Source: Candidatus Heimdallarchaeum endolithica
Lineage (GTDB): Archaea > Asgardarchaeota > Heimdallarchaeia > Heimdallarchaeales > Heimdallarchaeaceae
NCBI GenBank assembly: GCA_021513715.1
Contig: CP084167.1
Span: forward strand, 186,001-250,000
DNA: 64,000 nucleotides
Reading direction: 5' to 3'
This document shows, in pieces, positions 19,398-27,760 of this stretch. Within the stretch, counting starts at the first letter, position 1, and each line of letters opens with the position of its first letter. The notes below the pieces were generated by a model. It was not told the origin of the DNA, did no database searches, and saw only the letters and a list, made by a program, of their open reading frames with translations. The position numbers were made by a program, and so were the translations under genes.

Positions 19398-20100
19398 GAA
19401 CATAAGGTATTTTATTCATTATTCTTAATTCCTTTTTTTCTGGAGAAAAAGCGCACCTTACAGCTATTATTTTTACTCCTCCTTTTGAACTTTCAACTAG
19501 TTCATTAGCAAAATTTCTATCACGTTTCCAATTAGGACTAAAACTCTTAGCATCTGATCTTTTTACTATAAAAACAATAAAAGCTTCATATTTTTTTTCT
19601 TGAACTGCTTTTTCAAGTTCTTTTAAGTGTTTTACTCCTCTCCTTGTCGGGGCATCAGGAAAAAAAGCAATGTTTTTTTCCACTAATGTTACGCTTTTTA
19701 CTTCAACTAAAGCTTGCTTATTTTCTTTTAAATTTTCTAGTAAAAAATCAATTCTACTATCACCAAAACTAAATTCACTCTTAAGAATCTTATAGTTTTG
19801 GAAATCTTTGATTTTACTCATGTCAGATTGAAAGAGTTTGTTACTAACCTGTGAATCAATGTTTACCCAAGTGCTGTTTTCTGCTTTAACACCAATTAGA
19901 GAATATTTTGTTTTTCTATTCATCCTAGTCTCTTTTCTTACAAAGACTTCAACACCAGGTAAAAGCAATTCTTTTAATCGTCCAGGATCTGGAACGTGGC
20001 AATACTCAACTTTTTCATTAGAGTAGAGTTCTATTTTAGCTAAAAATCTGTTAGGCCTATCTAGAAATCTAGCATAAGTATATTCTCCTTCTATTATCAT
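19384..20100 (-). CDS. sfsA: SfsA family protein (sugar fermentation stimulation protein homologue)
   Basis: 238 residues, the full family length. Signature features are HVPDPGRLKELLLPG near residue 35, the SxxxVDFLL-type nuclease motif (DSRIDFLLENL, then ALVEVKSVTL), and FFPDAPTRRGVKHL. The D-x(n)-E-V-K arrangement is that of a restriction-endonuclease-like fold; SfsA proteins bind DNA with an N-terminal OB fold. Biological role in archaea is unclear. TTTAAATA about 15 bp before the ATG suggests a nearly leaderless mRNA. Convergent with the membrane-protein gene, overlapping by 14 bp. Confidence 0.92.
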   Translation of the reverse strand: MIIEGEYTYARFLDRPNRFLAKIELYSNEKVEYCHVPDPGRLKELLLPGVEVFVRKETRMNRKTKYSLIGVKAENSTWVNIDSQVSNKLFQSDMSKIKDFQNYKILKSEFSFGDSRIDFLLENLKENKQALVEVKSVTLVEKNIAFFPDAPTRRGVKHLKELEKAVQEKKYEAFIVFIVKRSDAKSFSPNWKRDRNFANELVESSKGGVKIIAVRCAFSPEKKELRIMNKIPYVLNSS

Positions 20101-20221
20101 TATTGAGGAGAGAGTTATTTAAAAACTATTAATGTTTTTGGTAAAAAAACCTAAAACCTTAATATTTGTCCGACAAAAAAATAGAAAGAAATAAAAAGAG
20201 ATAATTATTTTTATACTTAAG

Positions 20222-20246
20222 GAAGATTCAACTTAGTTGAGTCTTC
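20222..20246. terminator. 3' hairpin downstream of the histone gene
   Basis: Inverted repeat GAAGATTCAAC / GTTGAGTCTTC with loop TTA, 11 pairs including one that is G-U on the plus strand. It begins 29 bp beyond the histone stop codon. T-rich DNA follows on the plus side and an AT-rich tract on the minus side. It could end or stabilise the histone transcript. Confidence 0.4.
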
Positions 20247-20275
20247 TTTTTCCCTATCAAATCTTGTCGAGAATT

Positions 20276-20479
20276 TTATACATCTCTAGCAGAGAGTGTC
20301 TTTCTGTTGTTAGCCTTTGTTCTTTCAGCAGCAGATTGAATCAATCCAGCTACTTCAGTATTGAGTGCCTCAATAAAGTCTGAACTCATTTGGAATTCTC
20401 CAAGGCTCTTAACATATTCTCGAACTTTTGATTTGACGATAAGGATATCAGCTTTTGATGCAGTCTTCTTTTTCGCCAT
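20276..20479 (-). CDS. Short archaeal histone
   Basis: 67-residue histone-fold DNA-binding protein. The basic N-tail MAKKKTASKAD is followed by helix 1 (KSKVREYVKSLG), the long helix 2 (SSDFIEALNTEVAGLIQSAAERTKANNR) and the conserved RKT-x2-x-RD loop/pair. The chain stops at RKTLSARDV, so the third helix present in HMf-type histones is almost absent; this is a feature of short variant histones that may oligomerise differently from nucleosomal ones. A perfect AGGAGGT lies 7 nt before the ATG, a sign of strong expression. Stands alone between sfsA and porA. Confidence 0.85.
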   Translation of the reverse strand: MAKKKTASKADILIVKSKVREYVKSLGEFQMSSDFIEALNTEVAGLIQSAAERTKANNRKTLSARDV

Positions 20480-20485
20480 AGTTCT

Positions 20486-20536
20486 AACCTCCTAAAAGGT
20501 TCAAGTACTAGTTATAAAAGAACTAGTATTTAAACT
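20486..20536 (-). promoter_or_regulatory. Histone promoter with ribosome site and perfect inverted repeat
   Basis: On the minus strand: TATA-like TTTAAATA at about 20529-20536, then an exact 8-bp inverted repeat TACTAGTT / AACTAGTA (20506-20513 and 20521-20528, 7-bp spacer) placed between the TATA box and the expected start site, then AGGAGGT 7 nt before the ATG. The repeat position suits a repressor or autoregulatory operator, or an mRNA hairpin. Confidence 0.5.
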
Positions 20537-20724
20537 TTAGTCTAAAATTAAAGAAAAAAACCTCTAAGTTAATCCTATAACTTGTCTGAATCTAAATAGT
20601 AATCTAACCGCTTGTAATTAATAAAGAAAGTAATAGCGCGTCTAGATGGAAAATATCGAAATATAAGGTTTTGAACGTGACTTTTAATAGTATTTCTAGA
20701 AAAGAGATTATAAAAAAGATTTTT

Positions 20725-21912
20725 CTAAAATCGAGTATTTACAAAAACAATTGGGTCTTCAGGCTGCTCTTTATCCTTTAATTCTTCGATTTTAGTAATC
20801 ATTGTTCTTATATCTTCTTCTCTAATATCTCTTCCACCCAACCCTGCAATAAAGTTTATTATAGGAATATTAAGACCATATAGTGCGTTTCTGACTTCAG
20901 CAAAAAACTGTCCTGTTGATCCATAAGACAAACTTCTATCAAAAACTCCAATTGCTTTCTTATCTTTCAAGGCTTCTCTTATTTCTTCAAAGGGGAAAGG
21001 TCTGAAGAACCTGATTTTAAGAAGACCTATCTTTATTCCTTTTTCTCTTAATTCATCAACTACTGTCCTTGCTGTTCCTGTTGTTGACCCCACAACTGTT
21101 AAGGCTATTTCAGCGTCTTCTAACTTGTAAACATCTACTAATCCTCCATAATTTCGTCCGAATCTTTTTGCGAATTCTTCATTTACTTCTTGAATGACGC
21201 TTTTTGCTTTTCTCATTGCCATATGCATTTGATATTTGGCTTCCATGTGATAAGCTGGAGGAACAATTATTCCTTGAGCTAAAGGTCTTTCTATATCCAA
21301 ATAAGCATGCTCAGGTTTATAAGGAGGAAGAAACTCATCAACTTCTTTTTCTCCCAAAATTTCAACAGTATCAGAAGTGTGGGTAAGAATATATCCATCA
21401 CCACAGACCATTATTGGGAGTAATACATCCTTATTTTCAGCAATTTTGTAAGCTTGAATAATCATATCAAAAACTTCCTGATTATCCTCAACATAAACTT
21501 GAAGCCAAGCAGTATCTCGTTCAGGCATAGTGTCTGAATATTCAGGCCAGATACCCCCAGGACTCATGAGTGTACGGTTAGCTACAAACATCACAACAGG
21601 TAAACGCATTCCACCAGTAGCAGCTACTACTTCATGCATATAAGCTAAACCTTGAGAAGCAGTTGCAGTAAAAGTTCGAACTCCTGTACCTTGTGCTGCT
21701 GCTACAACAGTCATTGCACTATGTTCAGACTCTACTCTAACATATTCAGCATCAAGATCACCTGAAGCACAGTAATCAGCAAGGTATTCAACGATCGTTG
21801 TTTGAGGAGATATAGGATAAGCAGCAATAACTTTTGGTTTTGCACGAACAGCTGCTAAAGCTACTGCTTGATTTGCTGTAATCATATCTTTATAGGTCTC
21901 TTTTTTGAGCAT
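20725..21912 (-). CDS. porA: 2-oxoacid (pyruvate):ferredoxin oxidoreductase alpha subunit
   Basis: About 395 residues, usual for PorA. Starts with the pyrimidine-binding fold: GNQAVALAA-type opening (ANQAVALAAVRAKPKVIAAYPISPQTTI), VESEHSAM, then TATASQGLAYMHEV, which bind TPP together with PorB. The second domain (FDRSLSYGSTGQFFAEVRNAL) is the transketolase C-terminal-like region. The ATG at 21912 is preferred; the longer frame uses a TTG at 21921. TATATAAAAA lies about 50 bp upstream. Its partner PorB is at 13327-14238 on the other strand. Confidence 0.9.
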   Translation of the reverse strand: MLKKETYKDMITANQAVALAAVRAKPKVIAAYPISPQTTIVEYLADYCASGDLDAEYVRVESEHSAMTVVAAAQGTGVRTFTATASQGLAYMHEVVAATGGMRLPVVMFVANRTLMSPGGIWPEYSDTMPERDTAWLQVYVEDNQEVFDMIIQAYKIAENKDVLLPIMVCGDGYILTHTSDTVEILGEKEVDEFLPPYKPEHAYLDIERPLAQGIIVPPAYHMEAKYQMHMAMRKAKSVIQEVNEEFAKRFGRNYGGLVDVYKLEDAEIALTVVGSTTGTARTVVDELREKGIKIGLLKIRFFRPFPFEEIREALKDKKAIGVFDRSLSYGSTGQFFAEVRNALYGLNIPIINFIAGLGGRDIREEDIRTMITKIEELKDKEQPEDPIVFVNTRF

Positions 21913-22122
21913 GCTAAACAAAAAAAAGACAATTATTTATTAAAGTTCACTATACAACTCTATTTTTATATAAGTAATTCTAGTCAAAAAAAAACTTACA
22001 CAATCTTCATCCTTATAATTAGAAATAATATCATTCAAGATAACAATATTCAAAACAATAAATAAAAACAATAACAAAAATAGAAACAAAACAAATAAAA
22101 TTTTGAAAGATAATACAAAAAA

Positions 22123-22266
22123 CTACTCTTCTTCTTTAGGTTTTGTCGGGATTTTACCTTCCAACTTTTTAGCTATTTCATCTACATCTGAACTTGATTC
22201 CCCAGTTTTTTCAAGTAATTCTTTTTTCAATTCTGGATCCATTTTTCTATCTTCTTCTTCTGACAT
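22123..22266 (-). CDS. 47-residue acidic small protein
   Basis: Small frame starting MSEEEDRKMDPELKK and ending TKPKEEE. It is strongly charged, acidic and predicted helical in the middle (SSDVDEIAKKLEG). GAGTGG lies 5 nt before the ATG. The codon use (GAA/AAA-rich, no stray rare codons) fits neighbours, and it lies in the same strand as porA, 200 bp upstream of it. I do not recognise a family; small acidic proteins of this type are often overlooked. Not certain to be expressed. Confidence 0.5.
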   Translation of the reverse strand: MSEEEDRKMDPELKKELLEKTGESSSDVDEIAKKLEGKIPTKPKEEE

Positions 22267-22389
22267 TTTAACCACTCAAGAATTCTTTAATTTATAGAGA
22301 GTTTTAAAAAATAAAAAGATTGTGTTTGTTCTAGCATATTTTTTCCTAATTAGTTAAAAAAGCATGTCCAAAAATTAATTTTTATTAAT

Positions 22390-22440
22390 GTGGGGGTTTA
22401 TGTCGGAATTATGACTTACTTTCAGATCATAGACCCCCAC
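22390..22440 (+). promoter_or_regulatory. Hairpin enclosing the transposase start codon
   Basis: GTGGGGGT (22390-22397) pairs perfectly with ACCCCCAC (22433-22440), placing the ATG at 22411 in a 35-nt loop. The same hairpin occurs in copy 2 (34006-34013/34049-34056). In AT-rich DNA an 8-bp GC stem is striking and would hinder translation from transcripts entering from outside, a known way insertion sequences limit transposase. Confidence 0.5.
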
Positions 22441-23334
22441 AAAGTAAGAGAATTCATAATCATTAATGAACCTTTCCTTAAGAAACTGGTGAAAGAGGAA
22501 CCGAGAGAAAGTAAGAGAGGGAGAAAAAGAATAGCAGAAAGGTGGGTGATACTGGCTTTAGCAATTATTGCGAGAATAGAAGGAATAGCTTGGAGGAAGT
22601 TAGAGGAAAAGTTGTCTTTATGCGCTTTTTTGATAGAAGAGGGGTGGATGAAGAAGATTCCTTCCAAATCTACTTTTCATGCAGTGTGGAGAGCGACAGA
22701 AAGTAAGTTGCTGGAGCGGTGGATAATAGATTTAGGTAGGGAAATAGTGAGGAAAAAAGGCTTGAAATCTATGGCAGTGGACAGTTCAGGTTTTAAAATT
22801 CGTCAGGCTTCTGTTTGGCGTTTTCTCAAGTGGGCAAGAGGAGGACTAAAGAAAACCTCTAAACTTTTCTGGAAGATACACCTTATAGTTGGTTTACCCT
22901 CTCGAGCTATAGTCTCTTTAGCTCATTCTGCTAGTAACACTCACGATAGTAAAGTCTTCGGTTTGCTCTGGCAGAAACTTCCTTCTGCACTCTTGAGACC
23001 TTTCTTGCGATTTTATGGAGACTGTGCCTACTGGACAGAAAATATCGTGGGACTTCTAAAACAACATTCTTTCTTCCCCGTCATTCCTCCAAAAAGTAAT
23101 GCTCGTTATCCCTCTCCTCCTCCCCTCGGACCAATAATTCAAGCTCATCGTCTCTACCCTGGTCTGTATCGCCATAATCATCATCCCGAGTATCGTAGTA
23201 GTATTGAACACGTCTTTGGTCTCCTCAAACTCTCTCTTCCCCCAATCCTTGATCGTTTACCCTCCACCATCCTCTCTACCTTGTACAGTTCTCTCTTCTG
23301 TTACAACTACCTTTTACTCCTTCGGACCGTTTAG
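22390..23334 (+). CDS. DDE transposase, IS copy 1
   Basis: Catalyses cut-and-paste movement of the element. Catalytic triad candidates D131 (AVDSSGFK), D211 (YGDCAYW) and E273 (SSIEHVFG); R269-x3-E273-x6-K280 matches the Y-R-E-K signature of IS4/IS5-type DDE_Tnp_1 enzymes. N-terminal ~100 residues hold the usual helical DNA-binding region (WVILALAIIARIEGIAWRKLEEKL). Intact 314 codons from the GTG at 22390; the ATG at 22411 (codon 8) is the more likely start. About 14 residues differ from copy 2. The 6-bp target duplication is not the commonest for IS5, so the exact family is unsettled. Confidence 0.9.
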   Translation: MGVYVGIMTYFQIIDPHKVREFIIINEPFLKKLVKEEPRESKRGRKRIAERWVILALAIIARIEGIAWRKLEEKLSLCAFLIEEGWMKKIPSKSTFHAVWRATESKLLERWIIDLGREIVRKKGLKSMAVDSSGFKIRQASVWRFLKWARGGLKKTSKLFWKIHLIVGLPSRAIVSLAHSASNTHDSKVFGLLWQKLPSALLRPFLRFYGDCAYWTENIVGLLKQHSFFPVIPPKSNARYPSPPPLGPIIQAHRLYPGLYRHNHHPEYRSSIEHVFGLLKLSLPPILDRLPSTILSTLYSSLFCYNYLLLLRTV

Positions 23335-23625
23335 TTGGTGAAAAAGAATTTTTGGACATGCTTTTAAAAAAAAACATTTGAGAACGACTATAATTTAAGA
23401 ATAGCAAATTACTATTAAAATTGTTTTAAATATTTTTATATTTAATAGTTCTCTTTATTAAAGAAAGACGGGGTTTTATTATATATCTCTTTTTTCTACT
23501 ATTAGAAGTTTTTATTACTATAATAAATAAAAAGAGGAAAAAAGTTGTAAAAATTTCTCAATTTTTTATAACTTTCTGAGATAAAAATAATGCTTAAAAA
23601 TAGAGGGGATATTTAACCTATAATT

Positions 23626-24216
23626 ATGATTAGTGAAAAAGACGCATCACAAAGAGAACCAAGGTTTGATTTAAATAAAGAAGAATTGCTAAAAGCAATT
23701 GTTGATGCAGTTGAATCATTTAGAGACTTTGAACACAAGGTAGATTGGCAACCGGTAGCTATTGACACTTCAACTATTGCTAGATATATAGCATATGGAC
23801 AATTTGAATCATTTTTAGGAGCATCACAACATCCATCATGGGTCAACTTGTATAACAGAATAAACTATTTTCTTAAAAAATTCGTAGAAAGAAAAGGTGG
23901 AAAGTGGTATTTTCCAAAGGATTTCTCAAAAAAAGTTGAAGAATATCTTAAAGAAAATCTAGAAACATTAGATTTTCCTCCTGACTTGCTAGATCCCCAA
24001 AAAGTTACTGACAAGAGGAGCAATTTTATGAAAAATCAGGAAAAGGAATCAAGTTTTAAATCTGATTTTGTTGTCATAAATTTTGGAGATTATATCCAAG
24101 AGAAGAAAATATTTGTATGCAAGATCTGCAAAGAAACCTTTGAAACAAAAAAATCTATAATAGAACATATAAAGAATCATTCTCTGGAATCATTTTTATC
24201 AGTAAGTAATCTTTAA
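23626..24216 (+). CDS. Uncharacterised protein with C-terminal C2H2 zinc finger
   Basis: 196 residues. The C-terminal segment FVCKICKETFETKKSIIEHIKNH is an exact classical C2H2 finger, C-x2-C-x12-H-x3-H, with the hydrophobic core residues in place. The N-terminal 130 residues are helical with a possible winged-helix element (RINYFLKKFVERKGGKWYFPKDFSKKVEEYLKE). Likely binds nucleic acid or protein. It lies 260 bp downstream of IS copy 1 in otherwise gene-free AT-rich DNA containing one imperfect AT hairpin (about 23543-23573). Archaeal C2H2 proteins with a single finger exist; function unknown. Confidence 0.65.
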   Translation: MISEKDASQREPRFDLNKEELLKAIVDAVESFRDFEHKVDWQPVAIDTSTIARYIAYGQFESFLGASQHPSWVNLYNRINYFLKKFVERKGGKWYFPKDFSKKVEEYLKENLETLDFPPDLLDPQKVTDKRSNFMKNQEKESSFKSDFVVINFGDYIQEKKIFVCKICKETFETKKSIIEHIKNHSLESFLSVSNL

Positions 24217-24318
24217 CTTTCTAACTAGCAACTGTTTTTTCTTTTTTTGATATTATGCTTATTTTAAATAATTATCAGCAATGAATTTTTAAGTGTTAAA
24301 TACAATATTTCTTAAAGG

Positions 24319-25383
24319 ATGTCTATTAAAACTCTTGAGAAAAAAATTACTCCAACAGTTAAAAAATTAGTAGAAGAATATTGGTTATTAGAAGAAACTG
24401 ATAAAATTTTGATTATAAGTGATTATCCTACATCAACTGACTTTGTTAACAAGCAGATTCATTTGCTTTCTAATATGATAGAAAGAAATTTACTAGCAAG
24501 AAGTATAAAAAGAATTATTGAAACAAATTTTCCTAATCCAACTAAAATCTATTTTATTGAACCCACATATCGACATCATACTGATCCTAACGACCCTATA
24601 TTAAACAAAAAAGTGAATGAAAGTGATCTTGTATTCACATTAACTTATTTTTCTCTTACAGGAGTCAAAATTTTTAATGATTTACTCAAAAAAAAGAAAA
24701 TTAAACAATGTTCATCTCCCCAAATTTCTATAGATGATTTTCTCCCAAATGGGCCAATAGATGTTGATGTGCCCTATTTAGAAAAACTAACAACCACACT
24801 TTATAAAATAATGAATAAATCTAATGAATTTAGAGTTTTTGACCCTTCTGGGAGTTTTCTTGAAATTAAAATCAATAAACGAACAGATATTTACTGTGAC
24901 ACAGGAATTTTCAAGGAAAAAGGACAAATAATGAATATTCCTTCTGGAGAAGTAGGAATAGATATTATTGAACCAGAGAAGGATAGCGTACTTATTAATG
25001 GAAAACTGAATATTTTTCCAGGTTGGACTGAAGATCTTTCTGAGCAGATAACTTTGTGGATAAAAGACAATTTTATTACAGAAGTAAAGGGAGGAGGAAA
25101 AAAAGGAAAAATGATGTCAAAGCTTATAGAAAAAACTACTCTCTATGTTGATCAGTTTGGTATAGGAACAAACCCTAATGCTAAAAACCCTCTCTCTCTT
25201 ATTGTTGCTGATAAAATACAAGGAATGGCACATGTATCTATTAATCCTGTTAAATTTGAGGAAAATCACTTTTTCTTTCCTGTAGATCACTTAATAATCG
25301 ATAACGCAAAATATACTAGATCTCATCTTTTTTATTTGGGGGAGAAAAAGAATAATAATCATCTTTTCTCGTTCTTTTTATAA
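24319..25383 (+). CDS. M29-like leucyl aminopeptidase family protein
   Basis: 354 residues. The second half matches the aminopeptidase T (M29) pattern: DTGIFKEKGQIMNIPSGEVGI, followed by a beta-rich domain, LYVDQFGIGTNPNAKN and HVSI. In this family Glu residues in GEV and the Glu/His further on bind two metals; here Glu in SGEVG is present, the second Glu in the FGIGTNP region is replaced by D-Q, and the terminal HxD pair is partly kept (PVDHL). Activity is therefore uncertain. ATG follows AAAGG directly. Lies 70 bp upstream of asnS on the same strand. Confidence 0.65.
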   Translation: MSIKTLEKKITPTVKKLVEEYWLLEETDKILIISDYPTSTDFVNKQIHLLSNMIERNLLARSIKRIIETNFPNPTKIYFIEPTYRHHTDPNDPILNKKVNESDLVFTLTYFSLTGVKIFNDLLKKKKIKQCSSPQISIDDFLPNGPIDVDVPYLEKLTTTLYKIMNKSNEFRVFDPSGSFLEIKINKRTDIYCDTGIFKEKGQIMNIPSGEVGIDIIEPEKDSVLINGKLNIFPGWTEDLSEQITLWIKDNFITEVKGGGKKGKMMSKLIEKTTLYVDQFGIGTNPNAKNPLSLIVADKIQGMAHVSINPVKFEENHFFFPVDHLIIDNAKYTRSHLFYLGEKKNNNHLFSFFL

Positions 25384-25453
25384 AATAACTAATTCACTTA
25401 CTTAAAATATATTCTTCCCAAAATTTTTTATTGGTCTATTATTAGACCATATC

Positions 25454-26746
25454 ATGCCCGAAAATTATAAATTTGCAGATGAAGTCAAACCTACAGATTC
25501 ACTTGTTAGGTTAAGAGGTTGGATTTATAGAATAAGAACAATGAAAAAGAAAATATTCATTGTTTTAAGAGATGCATCAGGACTTATACAGTGTGTTGCA
25601 AGTAAAGAAGAATTACCAGAAAAGGTTTGGAATAATTTAGAAAATGCTGCTGTTGAAAACTCAATTATCATAGAAGGAAAACCTGTAGAAGACAATCGGG
25701 CAATAAATAATGTTGAAGTTCATATAACTGACTTTAAATTTATTCACAAAGGCGAAGTCTTTCCTATTTCTAAAGATCAAAGTCAAGAATTCATCCGTGA
25801 TAATGCTCACTTATTCCTAAGAAGTCAAAAAGCTGTTAACATTATGAAAGTAAAAGCTTCTGTTCTTAGAGCAGCTAGAGAATGGTTTTACAACAACAGT
25901 TTTTATGAAACGACTCCTCCTATACTAACTGGTTCTGCTTGTGAAGGTGGAGCAACACTTTTCAGTCTTAAATACTTTGATAAAACTGCTTATCTTAGTC
26001 AAAGTGCTCAATTATATTTAGAAGCGCTAATATATGGTTTAGAAAAAGTTTATTCTGTCACACCTAGTTTTAGAGCAGAAAAAATGCGAACAAAAAGACA
26101 TGTCAACGAGTTCTGGCATATTGAAGGAGAAGAAGCTTTTGTAGACTTTGAAGGAAATATGAATATACAAGAGGAGCTTGTAACTTACATAGTTCACTAT
26201 GTTCTTGAAAACAATAAAAAAGAATTGAAAGCTCTTAATAGAGATACAACAGAACTTGAAAAAATCAAAACTCCATTTAAAAGAATAACTTACAAAGAAG
26301 CAATTGATATTTTGAATGATAACGGATTTAACTTAAAATGGGATGATGACATAAAAACAGAAGAAGAAAGAACTTTATCTAAAATTATTGGAGAACCTTT
26401 CTTTATTACAATGTATCCTGCTCACCATAAACCATTCTATGTTAAAATCGATCAAAATGACCCTAAATGGTGTTTTTCTGCAGATCTGATTGCGCCTGAA
26501 GGTTTTGGAGAGATTATTACTGGTGGACAAAGAGAAGACGATTTAGAAACACTTGTTCGACGAATTGAAGAAGAAGGATGGAGCACTGAGGATTATAAAT
26601 GGTATATTGATTTAAGGAAATATGGTTCTGTTCCTCACTCTGGGTTTGGTCTTGGAGCAGAAAGGATCACTTGGTGGTTATGCGGTTTAGACTCTATTCA
26701 AGAAACTTTACCTTTCCCCAGAACTAGAAATAGAGTTTATCCTTAA
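25454..26746 (+). CDS. asnS: Asparaginyl-tRNA synthetase
   Basis: Charges tRNA-Asn. 430 residues, the archaeal length. N-terminal OB fold (about 18-105) for the anticodon, then a class IIb catalytic domain: motif 2 SFRAEKMRTKRHVNEFWHIEGE region (about 208-229) and motif 3 GLGAERITWWL near residue 400. Asparagine rather than aspartate specificity is suggested by the ACEGGATLF segment, which matches AsnRS CEGxxxxF. A stretch of TATTGG/TTATTAG TATA-like DNA precedes the ATG; no ribosome site is obvious. Convergent with the dehydrogenase downstream, 5 bp apart. Confidence 0.9.
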   Translation: MPENYKFADEVKPTDSLVRLRGWIYRIRTMKKKIFIVLRDASGLIQCVASKEELPEKVWNNLENAAVENSIIIEGKPVEDNRAINNVEVHITDFKFIHKGEVFPISKDQSQEFIRDNAHLFLRSQKAVNIMKVKASVLRAAREWFYNNSFYETTPPILTGSACEGGATLFSLKYFDKTAYLSQSAQLYLEALIYGLEKVYSVTPSFRAEKMRTKRHVNEFWHIEGEEAFVDFEGNMNIQEELVTYIVHYVLENNKKELKALNRDTTELEKIKTPFKRITYKEAIDILNDNGFNLKWDDDIKTEEERTLSKIIGEPFFITMYPAHHKPFYVKIDQNDPKWCFSADLIAPEGFGEIITGGQREDDLETLVRRIEEEGWSTEDYKWYIDLRKYGSVPHSGFGLGAERITWWLCGLDSIQETLPFPRTRNRVYP

Positions 26747-26751
26747 TTTTT

Positions 26752-27720
26752 TTATTTTCCATATATCTCTTTATTTATTATATTTGGAGGAATATTACCC
26801 TTTAGGCATTCAATCATATTTTCTGCAGCCATTACAGCCATCTTATTCCTTGTTTCTATACTTGCTGAACCAATATGTGGGAGAATAACTACATTAGGAA
26901 GTGAATAAAATGCTTTTGGAACTTCTGGTTCATTGTAAAACACATCTAATCCTGCGCCCATTATTCTTTTATCTTGTAAAACTTTGATCAATGCCTTCTC
27001 ATTAACTACTTTTCCTCTTGCTGTGTTTATCAAGTAAGTTGAGTGTTTCATTAATTCAAACTCCTCCCAATCAATTAAATGGTGTGTTTCTGATGTATAA
27101 GGGCAATGGATGCTTATATAATCACTTTCTTTTAACAAAGTATCAAGTGAAACAAATTTAGCATTTAATTCTTTCTCTAAATCTTTTTTTCTTGTTCTAT
27201 TAAAATAAATTATTTTCATCCCGAATCCTATTGCTCTTCTTGCTACTGCTTCTCCTATTCTTCCCATTCCTATGATACCAATAGTTTTATTTTTGAAATC
27301 TCCACCAAGAAAAAGCATTGGCCCCCACCCTTTGAATCTTTGTTCTCTTACAAATTTATCTGCTTCTACAATCCTTCTACTTACTGCGAGAATTAAAGCC
27401 CATGTCAAATCTGCTGTTGCATCAGTAAGAACTCCAGGAGTGTTTGTTACAGGAATTTTTAGTTCAGTAGCTGCCTGGATATCTATATTGTCATATCCTA
27501 CTGCATAGTTTGATATAGCTTTAATCCCTGTTTTTTCTATAATCTCTTTGTCGATTTTATCAGTTAACAAGCAAATTAATCCATCTGCACCTTTTGCTCT
27601 ACTTAGAAGTTCTTCTCTTGAAATAGGTTCATTTTTTTCGAAAACTTCAACTTCAAAGCCATTCTTTAACAATAGTTCTATTCCTTCTCTTGGTATTTTG
27701 CGAGTAACAAAAATTTTCAT
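26752..27720 (-). CDS. D-2-hydroxyacid dehydrogenase (glyoxylate/hydroxypyruvate reductase type)
   Basis: 322 residues, full length. NAD(P)-binding IIGMGRIGEAVARRA (about 150-164); catalytic Arg in NTARGKVVNEKAL, Glu in DVFYNEPEVP, and His in LPHIGSASIETR are all present. The Arg after the first strand of the Rossmann fold (NRTRKKD) suggests NADPH use, typical of glyoxylate/hydroxypyruvate reductases. It also serves as an intact comparison for the broken dehydrogenase at 52259-52965. Convergent with asnS. Confidence 0.92.
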   Translation of the reverse strand: MKIFVTRKIPREGIELLLKNGFEVEVFEKNEPISREELLSRAKGADGLICLLTDKIDKEIIEKTGIKAISNYAVGYDNIDIQAATELKIPVTNTPGVLTDATADLTWALILAVSRRIVEADKFVREQRFKGWGPMLFLGGDFKNKTIGIIGMGRIGEAVARRAIGFGMKIIYFNRTRKKDLEKELNAKFVSLDTLLKESDYISIHCPYTSETHHLIDWEEFELMKHSTYLINTARGKVVNEKALIKVLQDKRIMGAGLDVFYNEPEVPKAFYSLPNVVILPHIGSASIETRNKMAVMAAENMIECLKGNIPPNIINKEIYGK

Positions 27721-27760
27721 TTCAAATTAGAAAAAATGAAAAATAATAAAAAAGTAGTGT

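Larger units (their letters stand above)
22360..23363 (+). mobile_element. Insertion sequence copy 1 (1004 bp, IS5-like DDE)
   Basis: Perfect 17-bp terminal inverted repeats AAGCATGTCCAAAAATT / AATTTTTGGACATGCTT. Flanked by a 6-bp target duplication TTAAAA (22354-22359 and 23364-23369). Carries one transposase gene. Same length as copy 2 at 33976. Base composition and codon use (CTC, CGT, CCC-rich second half) differ from the host genes, indicating recent acquisition. Confidence 0.9.
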
